This document shows, one piece after another, positions 49,930 to 59,900 of a stretch of 64,000 nt of DNA. Location of the stretch: assembly GCF_018691265.1 (NCBI RefSeq), contig NW_024881283.1:3445731-3509730 (forward strand), read 5' to 3'. Within the stretch, counting starts at the first letter, position 1. Every line of letters starts with the position of its first letter. Made by a program: the position numbers and the translations under genes. The notes beneath the pieces were generated by a model that saw only the letters and a program-made list of their open reading frames with translations, was not told the DNA's origin and searched no databases. Source of the DNA: Tyto alba. Lineage: Eukaryota > Chordata > Aves > Strigiformes > Tytonidae.

Positions 49930-51239
49930 ATGTTTGAAATATAGAACAACCAGACCTAATTATAGCATTGGAGAAATCCATGACACATCTACAGCTTAAA
50001 CCAGTGCTGTTCCCTCCCCCATCCCATAAAACTAGACACAGGACAGAAAAAGGTGATCACAACAATCTACAACAGAAAGTGATTCTTGAATGGAGAGAGA
50101 CTTGGGAGGGAACATCAAAGGACCTGTAAAAGTAATTTCTGGTGTGGAAAAGGTGACAAAGAAATGACTGGGAATTAGGGGACACCCAAAGTGAGTGTGT
50201 AGCAGGTTTAAAATGAAGGCAAGCTTACAGAGTTTAAGCTTCTTATGAAGAGCTTGATTACATCTTCATTCCTCCCTCGTGGATTTCACCGGCACAAGAT
50301 ATTGCTGAAGTAAAATATACCTATGAATTAAAAAGTGATTGCAAGTGTAGGGTGGGTAGGTCCATAGCAGGGTATTTAAAATGGTAAAGACATAACCTGT
50401 GGCTCAGAACTCCTTGGACCACTACTTTCTGAAAGTTGTGAAGGAGCATCTTGACAAGGTGAAGGACCATGTACTTGATTTCTCAAATTTCCTCCCTGAC
50501 TACCCAATCCCAGAGAGCAGGTATGGCTAGATAGGCTTTTGGTTTGACTTTCCGTGGCAGTTCTCACCTGATGTTCTCAATCCCTTTGGCTGCAAATGGA
50601 ACTGTCTCTTTTTGGCAGTATTATTCTGACTCATGCCCAAATTTCCAGTTATGGCCAGTGAGAGTGGGTAACCCCCAGGCATGGTCAGACCACAGGTTCC
50701 TGGGGCGTGCAGCACTGCCTCAGCCTGTGGCTGACAGCAGAGACTAAGGCAGAGGAGATGCTGGCACATTTGCCTGGGTTCTTCCCAGGTTCAATCTCCA
50801 GCACTGATCTGTGGCTCAAGAACTTCCTGCCTCAGAACCAGGATCTTTTTATTAGGGTGGATTTTTTTTTCCCCCCGGTTCTTCAGTCTATCTGCTTCTT
50901 GAAGCATGTGTCTCAGCACCTATCACATCCTGCAGCATAAGAGGTGTCCTGGGTGAGGCCAAAAGACGTGACAGATGGTTTCATATCCTGCCTCCAACAT
51001 TGTCCTCAGTAGATGACTTCAGCAGAACACAGGCACAAGGCAAGCATACATGATACTGCATGCTTGGCCAGTTTTCCAGCCCTTAACTCTCTGTTGCTCT
51101 TGCAACCCCCTAAGCCAAAGATAATTTTTATGATCTTACAGACTCTTCATGGATTTTTCTTCCAGCAACTTGTCTGGCCATCCCCCAAACCCTCAGTGAC
51201 CTCACATATTCATAACCATTCATTGTAGAGAAAACCACC

Positions 51240-52360
51240 TCCCTTAATTTGCTTTGAACCTGCAACTTGCCAGTCTCCTTTGATGCCTTATTACTTGCAT
51301 GGGAAGAAGTCTGAACAGCTGCATCCCTTCTCAGATACTTTCTGAAGAGTCGTGGTTAGTAGGGCCTCAGACAGAGGCTGCTGCCTCAGGCAGAGGCTGC
51401 CCCATGACTTTGATCATCCTGGTTGCCCTTCTCTGAACCTTTTCAATTTCCACTCTGTCCTCTCTGTGCCATGAAGGTGGTAGGACAAGGACAGCACACA
51501 GCATGCAAATTGGAAGTGAACCACACAGACATAGTGGCATACAGCAATGGCTTCTGCTGAGTTCTCCAGTCTGCTCTTAGCAGTTCGTAATAGTCAACTG
51601 GCTTTTTGGTCATACAGAAGAGTTCATGTACCTCCCATGCTGTCAGAAAAAGCCTCACATGCATTGCATGCAGAGATACCTCTGTTCATTGAGGTTGGAA
51701 CCTGGCCCCTGCCACCTAAATTTGGAGAGATGAGCAGATATCTCCCATTACACCTGGGCAAAATTTTTCCCTAGTTGCCTTCCCCTTTCACTTAATTTAT
51801 AAACTTCTGTTACCCAGCCTTCTTCCTGACTGAGGACTCCCAGTCTATTCTGTGGCTTCTTTTGAGAAACATTACTCTTCCTCAGTTGTTTCCTCTTTCT
51901 CTACAGTTTCTCTAGTTTTATGTTATCATTTTTCTGATGAACAGGCCAGAATTTTGGACAATTCACTTATGAGGGCAGTGCACAGGATGCAGCAGAATTG
52001 TGTATTGATTATGCAGGGCATTCACTGTTTGATTCTGCCTTCTATTCCTCTCCTTTTCTAACATTTCCTTTGCTTGCCTGGCTCTTTCTTAACAGCAAGC
52101 TGAGATTTTTCATAGGAACATTAATTGTAATGCTAATACCTTTTCTGAGTGGCTGTAGCTAGTTTAGAGCCCAGCACTCTGTGTGAAATCAAGAAAGATC
52201 AACCCTACATGTATCATTTCATATTCACCAGTCATTGATCATCTTAATGTCCGGTCACTCACTATTAGCAGATTCTTCACCAGCTCTACACTGGACTTTC
52301 TTTGCTACTCTGAATCGCTGAGTACTATCAACAAACTTCATCACCTTGAGAGCACATGTG
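51240..52360 (-). mobile_element. Ancient CR1-type LINE, reverse orientation, degraded
   Basis: Plus-strand segments read as the complement of an old CR1 family shared with turtles and crocodilians: tgatcatcctggttgccc, ttctctgaaccttttcaa, gctagtttagagcccagc and ctactctgaatcgctgagta in the expected order over 1.1 kb. It is highly diverged, with gaps, and no frame is intact. The boundaries are approximate. Confidence 0.65.
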
Positions 52361-53139
52361 GTCAAAGACAGGGATGTACAGAGGTACCTTGTCTTTCTGT
52401 ATTTCCACACTCACATGCTCCCAGAGCCTGCCTCAAGACCCGGTCTTCACAAGAATAGCTTCAAAATATATTTGGAGTGTAACAGAGGATCCAGCCTAGG
52501 TGAGGGTACAAGGTGGTTGTGTCCCAGCCATCCTGTCTGGACTAGGCAGTGGGGTTGGAGAACCTTGCTGCTGCCCCAACACAGAAAACAAACTTCCAGT
52601 ATCTCAGAGGAAAGCTGCTTCCTAGCAGTTGTCTACAAACACAATCTCTCCACATGAGTTCGCTTACGTATGCCCCCAAAGCTCCCCAACCAACTGGCAT
52701 TGTCACGTAGCAAGCATTTGCAGTGCTTTGTGGTGCCTGTCAGTCTCTTACAGATACCAGTGCGTTGGAGCATCACCCTGCTGCCCTCCTGCCTGTTGCT
52801 GGATGCAGAGGTCAGTGTCAGCTAGGTGGGAAAAGCAGAGCTCAACCCTCTTATATCTTTTGTGATCTTGGATGACTGAGAAACTCATCTGCAGACCCAG
52901 GTAGCTGGGTCGCCCCATTGTGCTGCCTGGCACCTCTGCTCACAGCACAGTGGCAGCCACTCTGCCAGGGGACCTGGACATGCAGGCTGCACTGTAAAGC
53001 CAAGGGGAGAGGGAGAACTAGAGCCGTCCAAGCTGCAGCTCATACTGCTGTAGCAGGTCCTGTGTGCCTAATGCAGGGCATACAAAGCAGGCAGCACAAA
53101 GAAGGGTGGTCCAAACTGCACCTAAACCAAAAAGGCATT

Positions 53140-53300
53140 TAGAAAGGAGGTGACCATTGGACTCATCCAGTCTAACCCAGCCAGAAGCCCTAGGCCTGTA
53201 GGAGAAATCCTAAGTGTTTTGGCCTGGGTTACCTAGGAAATCATAGAGGCTGACCACAATTAACAGTATCTTTTGTGGAAATGAAGAGGTAACACACCCA
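53140..53300 (-). mobile_element. Possible CR1 3' fragment
   Basis: gaaaggaggtgaccattgga followed by ctcatccagtctaacccagc resembles the complement of a CR1 3' end (ggaagggacctctggagatcatctagtccaac). Only the first about 50 bases match well. Confidence 0.4.
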
Positions 53301-54608
53301 AGGACTTTATTCCTGCTCTGGAGTTTGCATTTATATGAAAACTGACATCTAAATAATCTCAGCTGAGCCTGCTAGGACAGATCTCCAAGAAAATCCTGAT
53401 TAGAACCCCCCAGTCACTCCACATCTCTGGTAATATGAGGTCCTGTCTCTGACTGAAATCAACAGTGCCTTTTCCAGTGCACTGCAGAGCTCTCCAAGAG
53501 GAGGTACAGACATGTTCCCCTGTCCAGTTTGCATTAAATGCCAAGTGCTTCTTACAGAGAAATGGGAAACCTCTGCAGAAATTGCTAAAGTTGACAGTCC
53601 TGCATCTGTGGGCTGGAGATAGTTCTCCGCTTGTAGCTGGGACACTGCAGGCCATAGTGGTGTCACACAGCCTGCACCCCCCACAGCCACAACTGACAGC
53701 CTAGAACATGCCTGTTTATTTTGGAGTTCAGCTAGTTTTGCTCTGAGGAATAAATCCAGGCACCAACTCCTCGCTGCTTACCTATAGCCTGCTGACCAAG
53801 ACACCTACTATTCTGCAAATAAACAGAGAAAGCAAAGCTCTTCCAGGCCTCAAACAGCCCAGGCAGGGCTCTCCCACCTGCAACACTAGCCCTGCTGTTT
53901 ATGTTTTGATCAGCTCTCCAGGTTGCAGAGGCATAGCCACCAAAAGAACAGGAGAAGACTAACAATTGCTCTGGAGTTGTGCAAGGAATAAGGCCAGGGG
54001 ATACCAAGAGGCAATCCAAAGTACAGTCAGAGTAATCCAGCCACTGGTATCAGCATCCAGAGCCCTATTGCTACAGGGCAGGAAAGGGACACATGGGAAT
54101 ATTCCTGAACTCTGCAAAAGGACTGGCCAGGAACCCTTTGAAAAGAAAAAACTAAGCTCTGGAAGAACAGGAGATCAAAGGCCGTCTTGATTTTTAGAGT
54201 CTTTGTGGTCCAGAAAACTGCTGCAGAGTGCTCCTAGCAGAGCTGCAACCCCACTGCTAGAGCTGCACTTGGTCCAAAAGAAGCGTAAGGAGTCATCACC
54301 CCCTTGTCTGAGCACCTTGGGTCAGGCAGCAGTGGGGCTGCAAGCCCCAGCAGCCACTCTGCAGCAGGGCAGCACCCTCCGCATTAGGAATTCGCCTTCA
54401 GTACAGCGAAGGAGCATCTCATCCTCCCAGCCACACTTTAAGGGTTGACTTTATCCAAGCATTAAACAACAAACACAACCCTTACAACTGAGGTGTCAGA
54501 CTGGATCCACAGCCCACTAATGGGAGCAAAGAAAACACCGCTCGACACCACACTGCACCTGGGCCAGAGACGAGCACTAAAAAAATGCACACGGGAGACG
54601 TTTCAGCT

Positions 54609-54614
54609 TTTATT
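54609..54614 (-). terminator. CITED4: Candidate distal CITED4 polyadenylation signal
   Basis: Minus-strand AATAAA within GCAAATAAAAGC. An alternative signal lies at 55066-55071. Confidence 0.45.
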
Positions 54615-55065
54615 TGCAAATTCATCTGTACATTCTCACTGGGTTGTCGAGCGACAGCTGGCAGGAGCTGTCAGCAGCAGGGGGCAGCAGCAACTAGGAG
54701 TTAACAAGAGCTTTCCACAGCGCCTGGAAACAAGAGACAGCAGAGGAAACAAAACTCCACCGGCTTTTACATTTAACCTTTTCTGAGTAAGGGAATTAGA
54801 AATCGAGTCATCTTTATCACATTCAGAAAGGTATTGGATTTACAGTCCTATGCGTTCAGCGTAAAGATCCCGTGTTGAAGTGACTATCTGCAGAGCAGCT
54901 TGAAAACTATCCCAGGCTTCTTTTGAAGCCAGCATCTTAAAGCTGCAGTACTCTCCATGCATCCTTCCCAGCAGTCCCAAAGCCAAATAACAAAAGAAGC
55001 CCTTGCAAATAAATAATCATAGGAAAATAAATAAGATTAGATCTGGAATATACAGTTACGTGGCC

Positions 55066-55071
55066 TTTATT
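55066..55071 (-). terminator. CITED4: Candidate proximal CITED4 polyadenylation signal
   Basis: Minus-strand AATAAA in the context CAAATAAAGGCC, about 770 bases after the stop codon. Confidence 0.45.
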
Positions 55072-55841
55072 TGGTTTCAGAGGTGGAAAAAAGTGGAGTT
55101 AGACTGCAGCTTTAAGCCTTATGCCAGAATCACCCTCAAACACTTTGTAAATTTTACAGTTAATTAGCTGTACAGGTAAGAGATCCGAAGTTCCACAGAG
55201 ATGAATATTTAGGCACATACGCACACCCTTCCCCAAGGCATATTTTATTTTGCTCAGCCAGTTAGAAAAAAGCCCGCTGGAGGGGAAGTGCCCCTTTTCT
55301 GAGCTGAACAGACAAGACTAAAGACCTATTTACTGTCACAGTAAAAAGTCCCAACAAATATCTAACCCCACCCATGTTTGCAAGGGGAAACTGGTTCAAA
55401 CCATGCACCAGGGAGACAATCCTCTCTCAGGGGATCCTTTAACTTCACTGGCACCACAGAATCCTTGAGTGAATCCAGCTACCAGCAGGGCTGCCAGCTG
55501 CCCACTGCTTCCTGCGCTCAAAGCCTGGTTGTGGAAAGTCATAAGTCCATTATTTCTACTTAAGCCAGAAATCCTGTTAATGCCATTTAGAGGCAGCTCT
55601 ACAGCAAGAGCTCTTGATCTGCTCTCTGTTTGGGGTACACACTCCTTCCCCAGGAATTCCCACACAGAAAAACCACAGAAGAGAAAAGCAATCCATTGCA
55701 AGCCGGTGTCCGATGATTGTCTCTTTGGGGAGGTCAGGATTCCAGGACAGGGCAAGGCAGGGGAAGGGAGGAGGATGGCAGGTGAAGGAACTTAGAAACA
55801 AACTCAAAACTACCAAGACACAAGGAGGAGCTCAAAGCCCC

Positions 55842-56456
55842 TCAACAGCTGATGGCACTGGGTTGCTGTTTGCTAACAAAGTCTGAAATGAAGTCAAACT
55901 CGTTCTGTCCCAAGAATAGCTCTGGCAGCTCCTGAATCCGGTCCAACCCCAGTTCCAGGACAAGGGATGTCAAGACCTCCTCATCTATGAGATCAGTGTC
56001 CATAACGTTCAAGGTCAGTGCTGGTGAGGGCATGTGCTGCATGCTGGGGTGCTGGCTCGGCCCCACTCTGTACTGCTGGGCACCAGCTCCCATGGGCCCA
56101 TTGCTCATAGCCAGGGGGTGACCCTGGTATTGGGTGTTGAGTTTTTGTAGGTGCATGCTAGCCATTAGCTGCTGGGTGCCCACCGGCCCCATGTACTGCT
56201 GCTGCTGACTCGGGCCATTGAACATCATCACATTCTGCATCTGGTGGTGGCCCATCTGTCCGCTGAGGCTGGGTCTGGGCCTCATCGCACCATCCATGCC
56301 AGCCCCTCCGTAGGGCATCATCTGGCTGGCAGCTGGCAGCGTCCTCAGCACGTGCTGCCCGTGCTGCGGGGGTCCCTGCAGCCCGCTCACTCCCATGCGG
56401 TAGCTCTGCAGCCCGGTGCCGCCGTGGCTCACGGACATCATCATATGCTCAGCCAT
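55842..56456 (-). CDS. CITED4: CITED4, CBP/p300-interacting transactivator
   Basis: An intact 204-residue CITED-family protein. CITED proteins have no DNA-binding domain; they bind the CH1/TAZ1 domain of CBP/p300 in the nucleus, co-activate factors such as TFAP2 and compete with HIF-1alpha. The conserved N-terminus is MAEHMMM. LRTLP with a following MRPR segment (residues 37-61) is typical of CITED4. MASMHLQKLNTQYQG (about 98-112) is the middle conserved block. The C-terminal acidic domain, LIDEEVLTSLVLELGLDRIQ then ELPELFLGQNEFDF, carries the LPEL motif (residues 177-180) between its two helices. The protein ends in C204. An upstream in-frame extension is open but is explained by a predicted leader intron, so the ATG at 56456 is preferred. 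It is longer and richer in Met/Gln than mammalian CITED4. CITED2 is less likely because the C-terminus reads VLTSLVLELGLDRIQ and ELPELFLG. Confidence 0.93.
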   Translation of the reverse strand: MAEHMMMSVSHGGTGLQSYRMGVSGLQGPPQHGQHVLRTLPAASQMMPYGGAGMDGAMRPRPSLSGQMGHHQMQNVMMFNGPSQQQQYMGPVGTQQLMASMHLQKLNTQYQGHPLAMSNGPMGAGAQQYRVGPSQHPSMQHMPSPALTLNVMDTDLIDEEVLTSLVLELGLDRIQELPELFLGQNEFDFISDFVSKQQPSAISC

Positions 56457-56468
56457 AGCTCCAGGCCC

Positions 56469-56642
56469 CTGCAAGGCGACACACTGCTCAAGGAGAGGCT
56501 CCCGGGGACAGCACCGCTTCCCGCTCCCGGACGAGCCAGGCCCCCGGAGAACCGCCTCCCCCCCACCCCTCCCCGGGACGATGAGCCGCCGCCCGCCGAA
56601 GCTCAGCGCGGCGGCCCGAGCTCTGCCCGCGCGGGTACGCAC
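56469..56642 (-). other. CITED4: Predicted CITED4 5' leader intron
   Basis: A 174-nt segment between donor ATCG|GTGCGT (minus strand, boundary 56643/56642) and acceptor CCTTGCAG|GGGCC (boundary 56469/56468). The acceptor is 12 bases upstream of the CITED4 start codon, and a similarly placed leader intron is known in CITED2. The donor is only moderate. Confidence 0.5.
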
Positions 56643-56711
56643 CGATCCGGGCTCCGGCGGGCAGCCGCTCCGCACCCCAGCACCGCCGCACCGGCTCGGC
56701 TCCGCTCGCCG
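56643..56711 (-). other. CITED4: Predicted CITED4 non-coding exon 1
   Basis: The interval from the expected start site, about 30 bases downstream of the TATA box, to the predicted donor. It is a prediction only, with no independent evidence of its ends. Confidence 0.4.
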
Positions 56712-56736
56712 TGTGCCGGGCTGCCCGCTCCCGGCG

Positions 56737-56744
56737 CTTATAGG
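56737..56744 (-). promoter_or_regulatory. CITED4: CITED4 TATA box
   Basis: Minus-strand CCTATAAG in a strongly GC-rich setting, about 290 bases upstream of the start codon. It predicts transcription from about 56711. Confidence 0.7.
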
Positions 56745-56798
56745 GGCTGCGGGCAGGGGCGGGCCCCGGGGCGGGCCCCCCGCCCGGCCCCCGCCGCC

Positions 56799-56805
56799 CA
56801 TTGGA
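56799..56805 (-). promoter_or_regulatory. CITED4: CITED4 CCAAT box
   Basis: Minus-strand TCCAATG next to a GC box (GGGCGGCGG), about 60 bases upstream of the TATA box, the usual NF-Y position. Confidence 0.65.
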
Positions 56806-56875
56806 GCGCGGCCCGGTGCTGCCCGGCCCCCGGCGGGGCGGGCGGGCGGCACCACAGCGCGGCCGCCTTCCAGGT

Positions 56876-56960
56876 TCGGCTCGGCTCGGCTCGGCTCGGC
56901 TCGGCTCGGCTCGGCTCGGCTCGGCTCGGCTCGGCTCGGCTGTGCTCGGCTCGGCTCGGC
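56876..56960 (+). repeat. (TCGGC)n microsatellite in the CITED4 upstream region
   Basis: Seventeen consecutive 5-base units: 13 TCGGC, one TGTGC variant, then three more TCGGC. It sits about 135-220 bases upstream of the TATA box. Read through, it encodes a repetitive RLGSA or EPSRA string that is not a real protein. Confidence 0.95.
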
Positions 56961-56990
56961 TGCTGGTGGGGGCTCTCCGAGCCGTGCTCA

Positions 56991-59900
56991 CGACGTGCCC
57001 CCTGGTCGCCACACGCCTTGTTATCACGACACGGCCCAGCTTGAGGGGCACTGGCCGCGTCTCGCGCGTAGGGCGCTGATGTTGGCAAATCCCTGCTGCC
57101 AGGGCTCTGGGGTCGGGCTCTGTCCCCTTGGATCTGAGGTGCAGACACCCTGGGCAGGCTGGGGAGGAAGGAATTGGATGGCATCTGGGGCCCTCTGCCC
57201 AGCACCCCCAGTTTCCTACCGATACCCTGCTGGGGGCAAGGAGCCCCCCAGCGCACACTCTGCTCATGAGCAGGATGCCGCGGTCCAGCGCTGCTGCCTG
57301 GTGTTACCATTCCCACAGACCGTGCACACACCATCCAGTTTTCCTATGTCAGCATCCAGGAGGGCAAGGGGCACGGAGGTGGCCGGGAGCAAGGGACAGG
57401 GACCCAGCACACTGGGCTGGGGAGCCCTCAGTGTGGTACGGGCACCGCAACTCCTCCGGGGATACGTGGCTGCAGAAAACTCGTGTCATCTCTGCTTAAT
57501 ACACCGTGTGTGTACATTGGGGTAAAGATTGGGCCTGGAGCAACTGGGGAACCTCACGCAGGTTGATTCTGCTCTCAGCCCACATGTGCTGGGAATGGTG
57601 CTGTGTTCATGTGAAGCACTAATTTTGGACTGTATTTGCCTGCATTGTATTCACTCTGCTTCCTGAGCAGGGACCCTGTCTGCCTCTGATACTGCAAACG
57701 GCACAAGATCAGCTCTCTGGAGAGAGTCACGCCTCCAGTGCCTTCCTCTCCCCCAGTGTCACTCTGACCAAGCCTTTCTGCCCGATCACACTGCTGGCCG
57801 GGTGCCGGTACCCGCTCTGGAGGTTGCGCTGAACTTCCTGTTGGTTCTGAAGGATGCGCACACAGACCTTTGTCAAGTGTTTCCAGGGCTGCTGCACACC
57901 AGCACCTACCAGCATGTGCCCTGGTGCAGCAGGGTGCTGGGCACCACGAGAAGGGTCTGGGCTTGAAGGCAGCTCTGGCTGCAGGGTCGGCGATGGGATG
58001 CTAGCACGTGGCAAGACCTGACCAGCTAAGGTCACTGAGGTTAGTTACTTAGGGGCATCAACTAGATGGTTGGTTACTCTGCCAGCAGAGCCCTCCCAGC
58101 AAGGATGCACCGGCATTCTAAACACAGCTGGTAGCAAGGTGAACGTTACCAGCAAGAAGTTTGCTGGTGTACCTCTGTCTGCAGCAGCGTTTTTCACCTC
58201 TGAGCTGGGTTCTGGCTCACGGGATCCCAGTGCAACTCACCTGCTCACCCACTGAGCCATGCTAGCTAAATTTTAACATGGGCCTAGACTACAGTGGCAC
58301 TGGTGCTCTCTATAGGATGTGGTGCTCTCCAGTAACGTATGAAAGTACAGTGGTGATTTTTCCCCTTCATTTTTTGTTCTGAAGGAATCCAGAGACTTCT
58401 TTTTAAAATATATTAGTGATGCATGGTTACCCACTCGGAAGGCAGGTGATGGCAAAGTTAAACTTGCTTCCCCAACTTCGTTCTGTGTTTGTGTGCTCTC
58501 CTGTGCAGCCTTTACCTACAGCACTACAGATCACAGCTCCAGTAAAAAGACAGATCTTTTCTGGAGACTTGGAGCAGGTTGTTTCATGGAGTTTTATGTG
58601 TTCTACATATTCATTGTGCTTATGGATCCTGTTGAAATTAAGGAAGTGCCAACAAAATGTTTCAAACATTGCCAAAGAAGTTGTTTATTGTTAACTGTAT
58701 TACTCGAGAAATGAGGTCTGAATATATGCTATCATGAAAGGACTGAAGTTAGGTATCATAGGCATCTTGGGTGAGTGCCTAACCACACAGTACTGGCCTG
58801 AAGGGTTACTTATATGGAATATCTCTATATCAAAACACCTTAAACCAGCAGGTCAGAGCAGATAATGCCTAGAAACCATCAGCTTCCAGGTGCGAGCAGC
58901 CAGGAATAGAAAGTGTCGTCTCTTACCTGAACAGAGCACTAAGCCATTGACCTCCAGGAGATTTTGGGAGTCGCTTCTGTTTGTGCCACCTTCTGCCTTG
59001 TTAAATGGTTGAGATGGGTTTCAGGTGTTGTTGGTGAGCCTCTAACTGATGATTCAGTTGGTTAATTGTTTAATGTAATTATCTAATGATTGTTTTTTTA
59101 ACTCTAGAGATTTCGACAATTGCATTTTTTAGTGCTAATAAACATATGCTCACATATATATACCTGCTTGCCTGCAAGTTCACATGCAGATGCACACCCA
59201 GGTTAGGAACAAATACAAAGGGAGTAAATACAAGGGGAGTGTCTTGCCCTCGTCTTTGCAGATGCATCCAGCCATAAAAACCTCTCTCACTTTGAGGAGA
59301 GGTGTGGTGCGTAGTGCAAATCCTGGTCAGGGGCAGGAATTCTTGGGCCGGAGTAACAGATGGGAAGGGGCTCTCCAGATCCATTTGCATTACAGGAGAC
59401 CCCAATGATAGTAAATGGCCCATCATTCTGGAAACAAATTGGCAGATGAGAGAGCACGATTGCTGAACAAGTGTGAAACACAAGTCCCTTCCATCTCTAC
59501 ACTGACTTATGTCCCTTATCCTTTGGGAAGGGTAAGCCATCGAGTTTGAAAATAATTTGACCAGAAATGGAGCTATGTTGGCTGGGATCAACTCTCTGCT
59601 CTAGTTTGTTATGTTGTCCCCTAGATGTTTCACCAGCATAACCTGGGGTGTTTTGAGAGGAACCAGTGCCTGCAGAAAAGGAAGGGGATGGGGGGATGGG
59701 AAGCACGGTGATGGCAAGAGGTGTCCACAGATCCGCAGCCTCCATGTTCGCTATTCTGTGTGCCATCTTCCTGTGCACTGTGTCTTGAGGACTTCCTGTT
59801 CTCGAACCAGTAATATTTTATTTTAGAGTGACCAAGGTAGACTTGTCTGCTACATTACACACTGTCCAGCCAATGGCTGGGGAGCAGAGCTGGGAAAGGG

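Larger units (their letters stand above)
34691..54590. other. Gene desert between STX12 and CITED4
   Basis: About 20 kb in which I recognise no protein-coding exon on either strand. It contains an LTR (35867-36391), a MIR-like remnant (about 40850-40985), a CpG- and G-rich patch (about 41500-41860), a CR1 3' end (49765-49929), an old reverse-oriented CR1 (about 51240-52360) and a further possible CR1 piece near 53140. The remaining stretches (34691-35866, 36392-40849, 41861-49764, 49930-51239, 52361-53139, 53301-54590) show only chance frames under 160 codons. In human the gene upstream of STX12 is FAM76A, and no exon resembling it was seen here. Confidence 0.6.
54591..55841 (-). other. CITED4: CITED4 3' UTR (predicted extent)
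   Basis: Non-coding sequence downstream of the CITED4 stop. Minus-strand AATAAA signals occur at 55066-55071 (CAAATAAAGG) and 54609-54614 (AAATAAAAGC), giving 3' UTRs of about 0.8 or 1.25 kb. No other gene is seen here. Confidence 0.55.
56250..56990 (-). promoter_or_regulatory. CITED4: CpG island of CITED4
   Basis: GC- and CpG-dense sequence spanning the 5' coding region, the leader and the promoter of CITED4, with several GC boxes upstream of the CCAAT box. It ends about where the TCGGC array ends. The large overlapping frames of up to 369 codons on the other strand are a by-product of the composition. Confidence 0.75.

Noticed and set aside
55842..56855. 337-residue version of CITED4 starting upstream
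   Set aside because: The extra N-terminal 133 codons read through the predicted leader intron, the TATA region and the CCAAT region and are not CITED-like. The conserved MAEHMMM start at 56456 is preferred.
56416..57525. 369-codon plus-strand open frame opposite CITED4
   Set aside because: It runs through the GC-rich promoter and the TCGGC array, has low-complexity content, and overlaps the real gene on the other strand. It is a composition artefact.
57727..58035. 102-codon minus-strand frame, considered as a terminal coding exon
   Set aside because: The translated part looks less biased than most, but I found no good acceptor with a pyrimidine tract, no partner exons and no protein I recognise.
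59079..59591. 170-codon minus-strand frame upstream of CITED4
   Set aside because: No recognisable domain and no splice-site context. It lies in ordinary non-coding composition.
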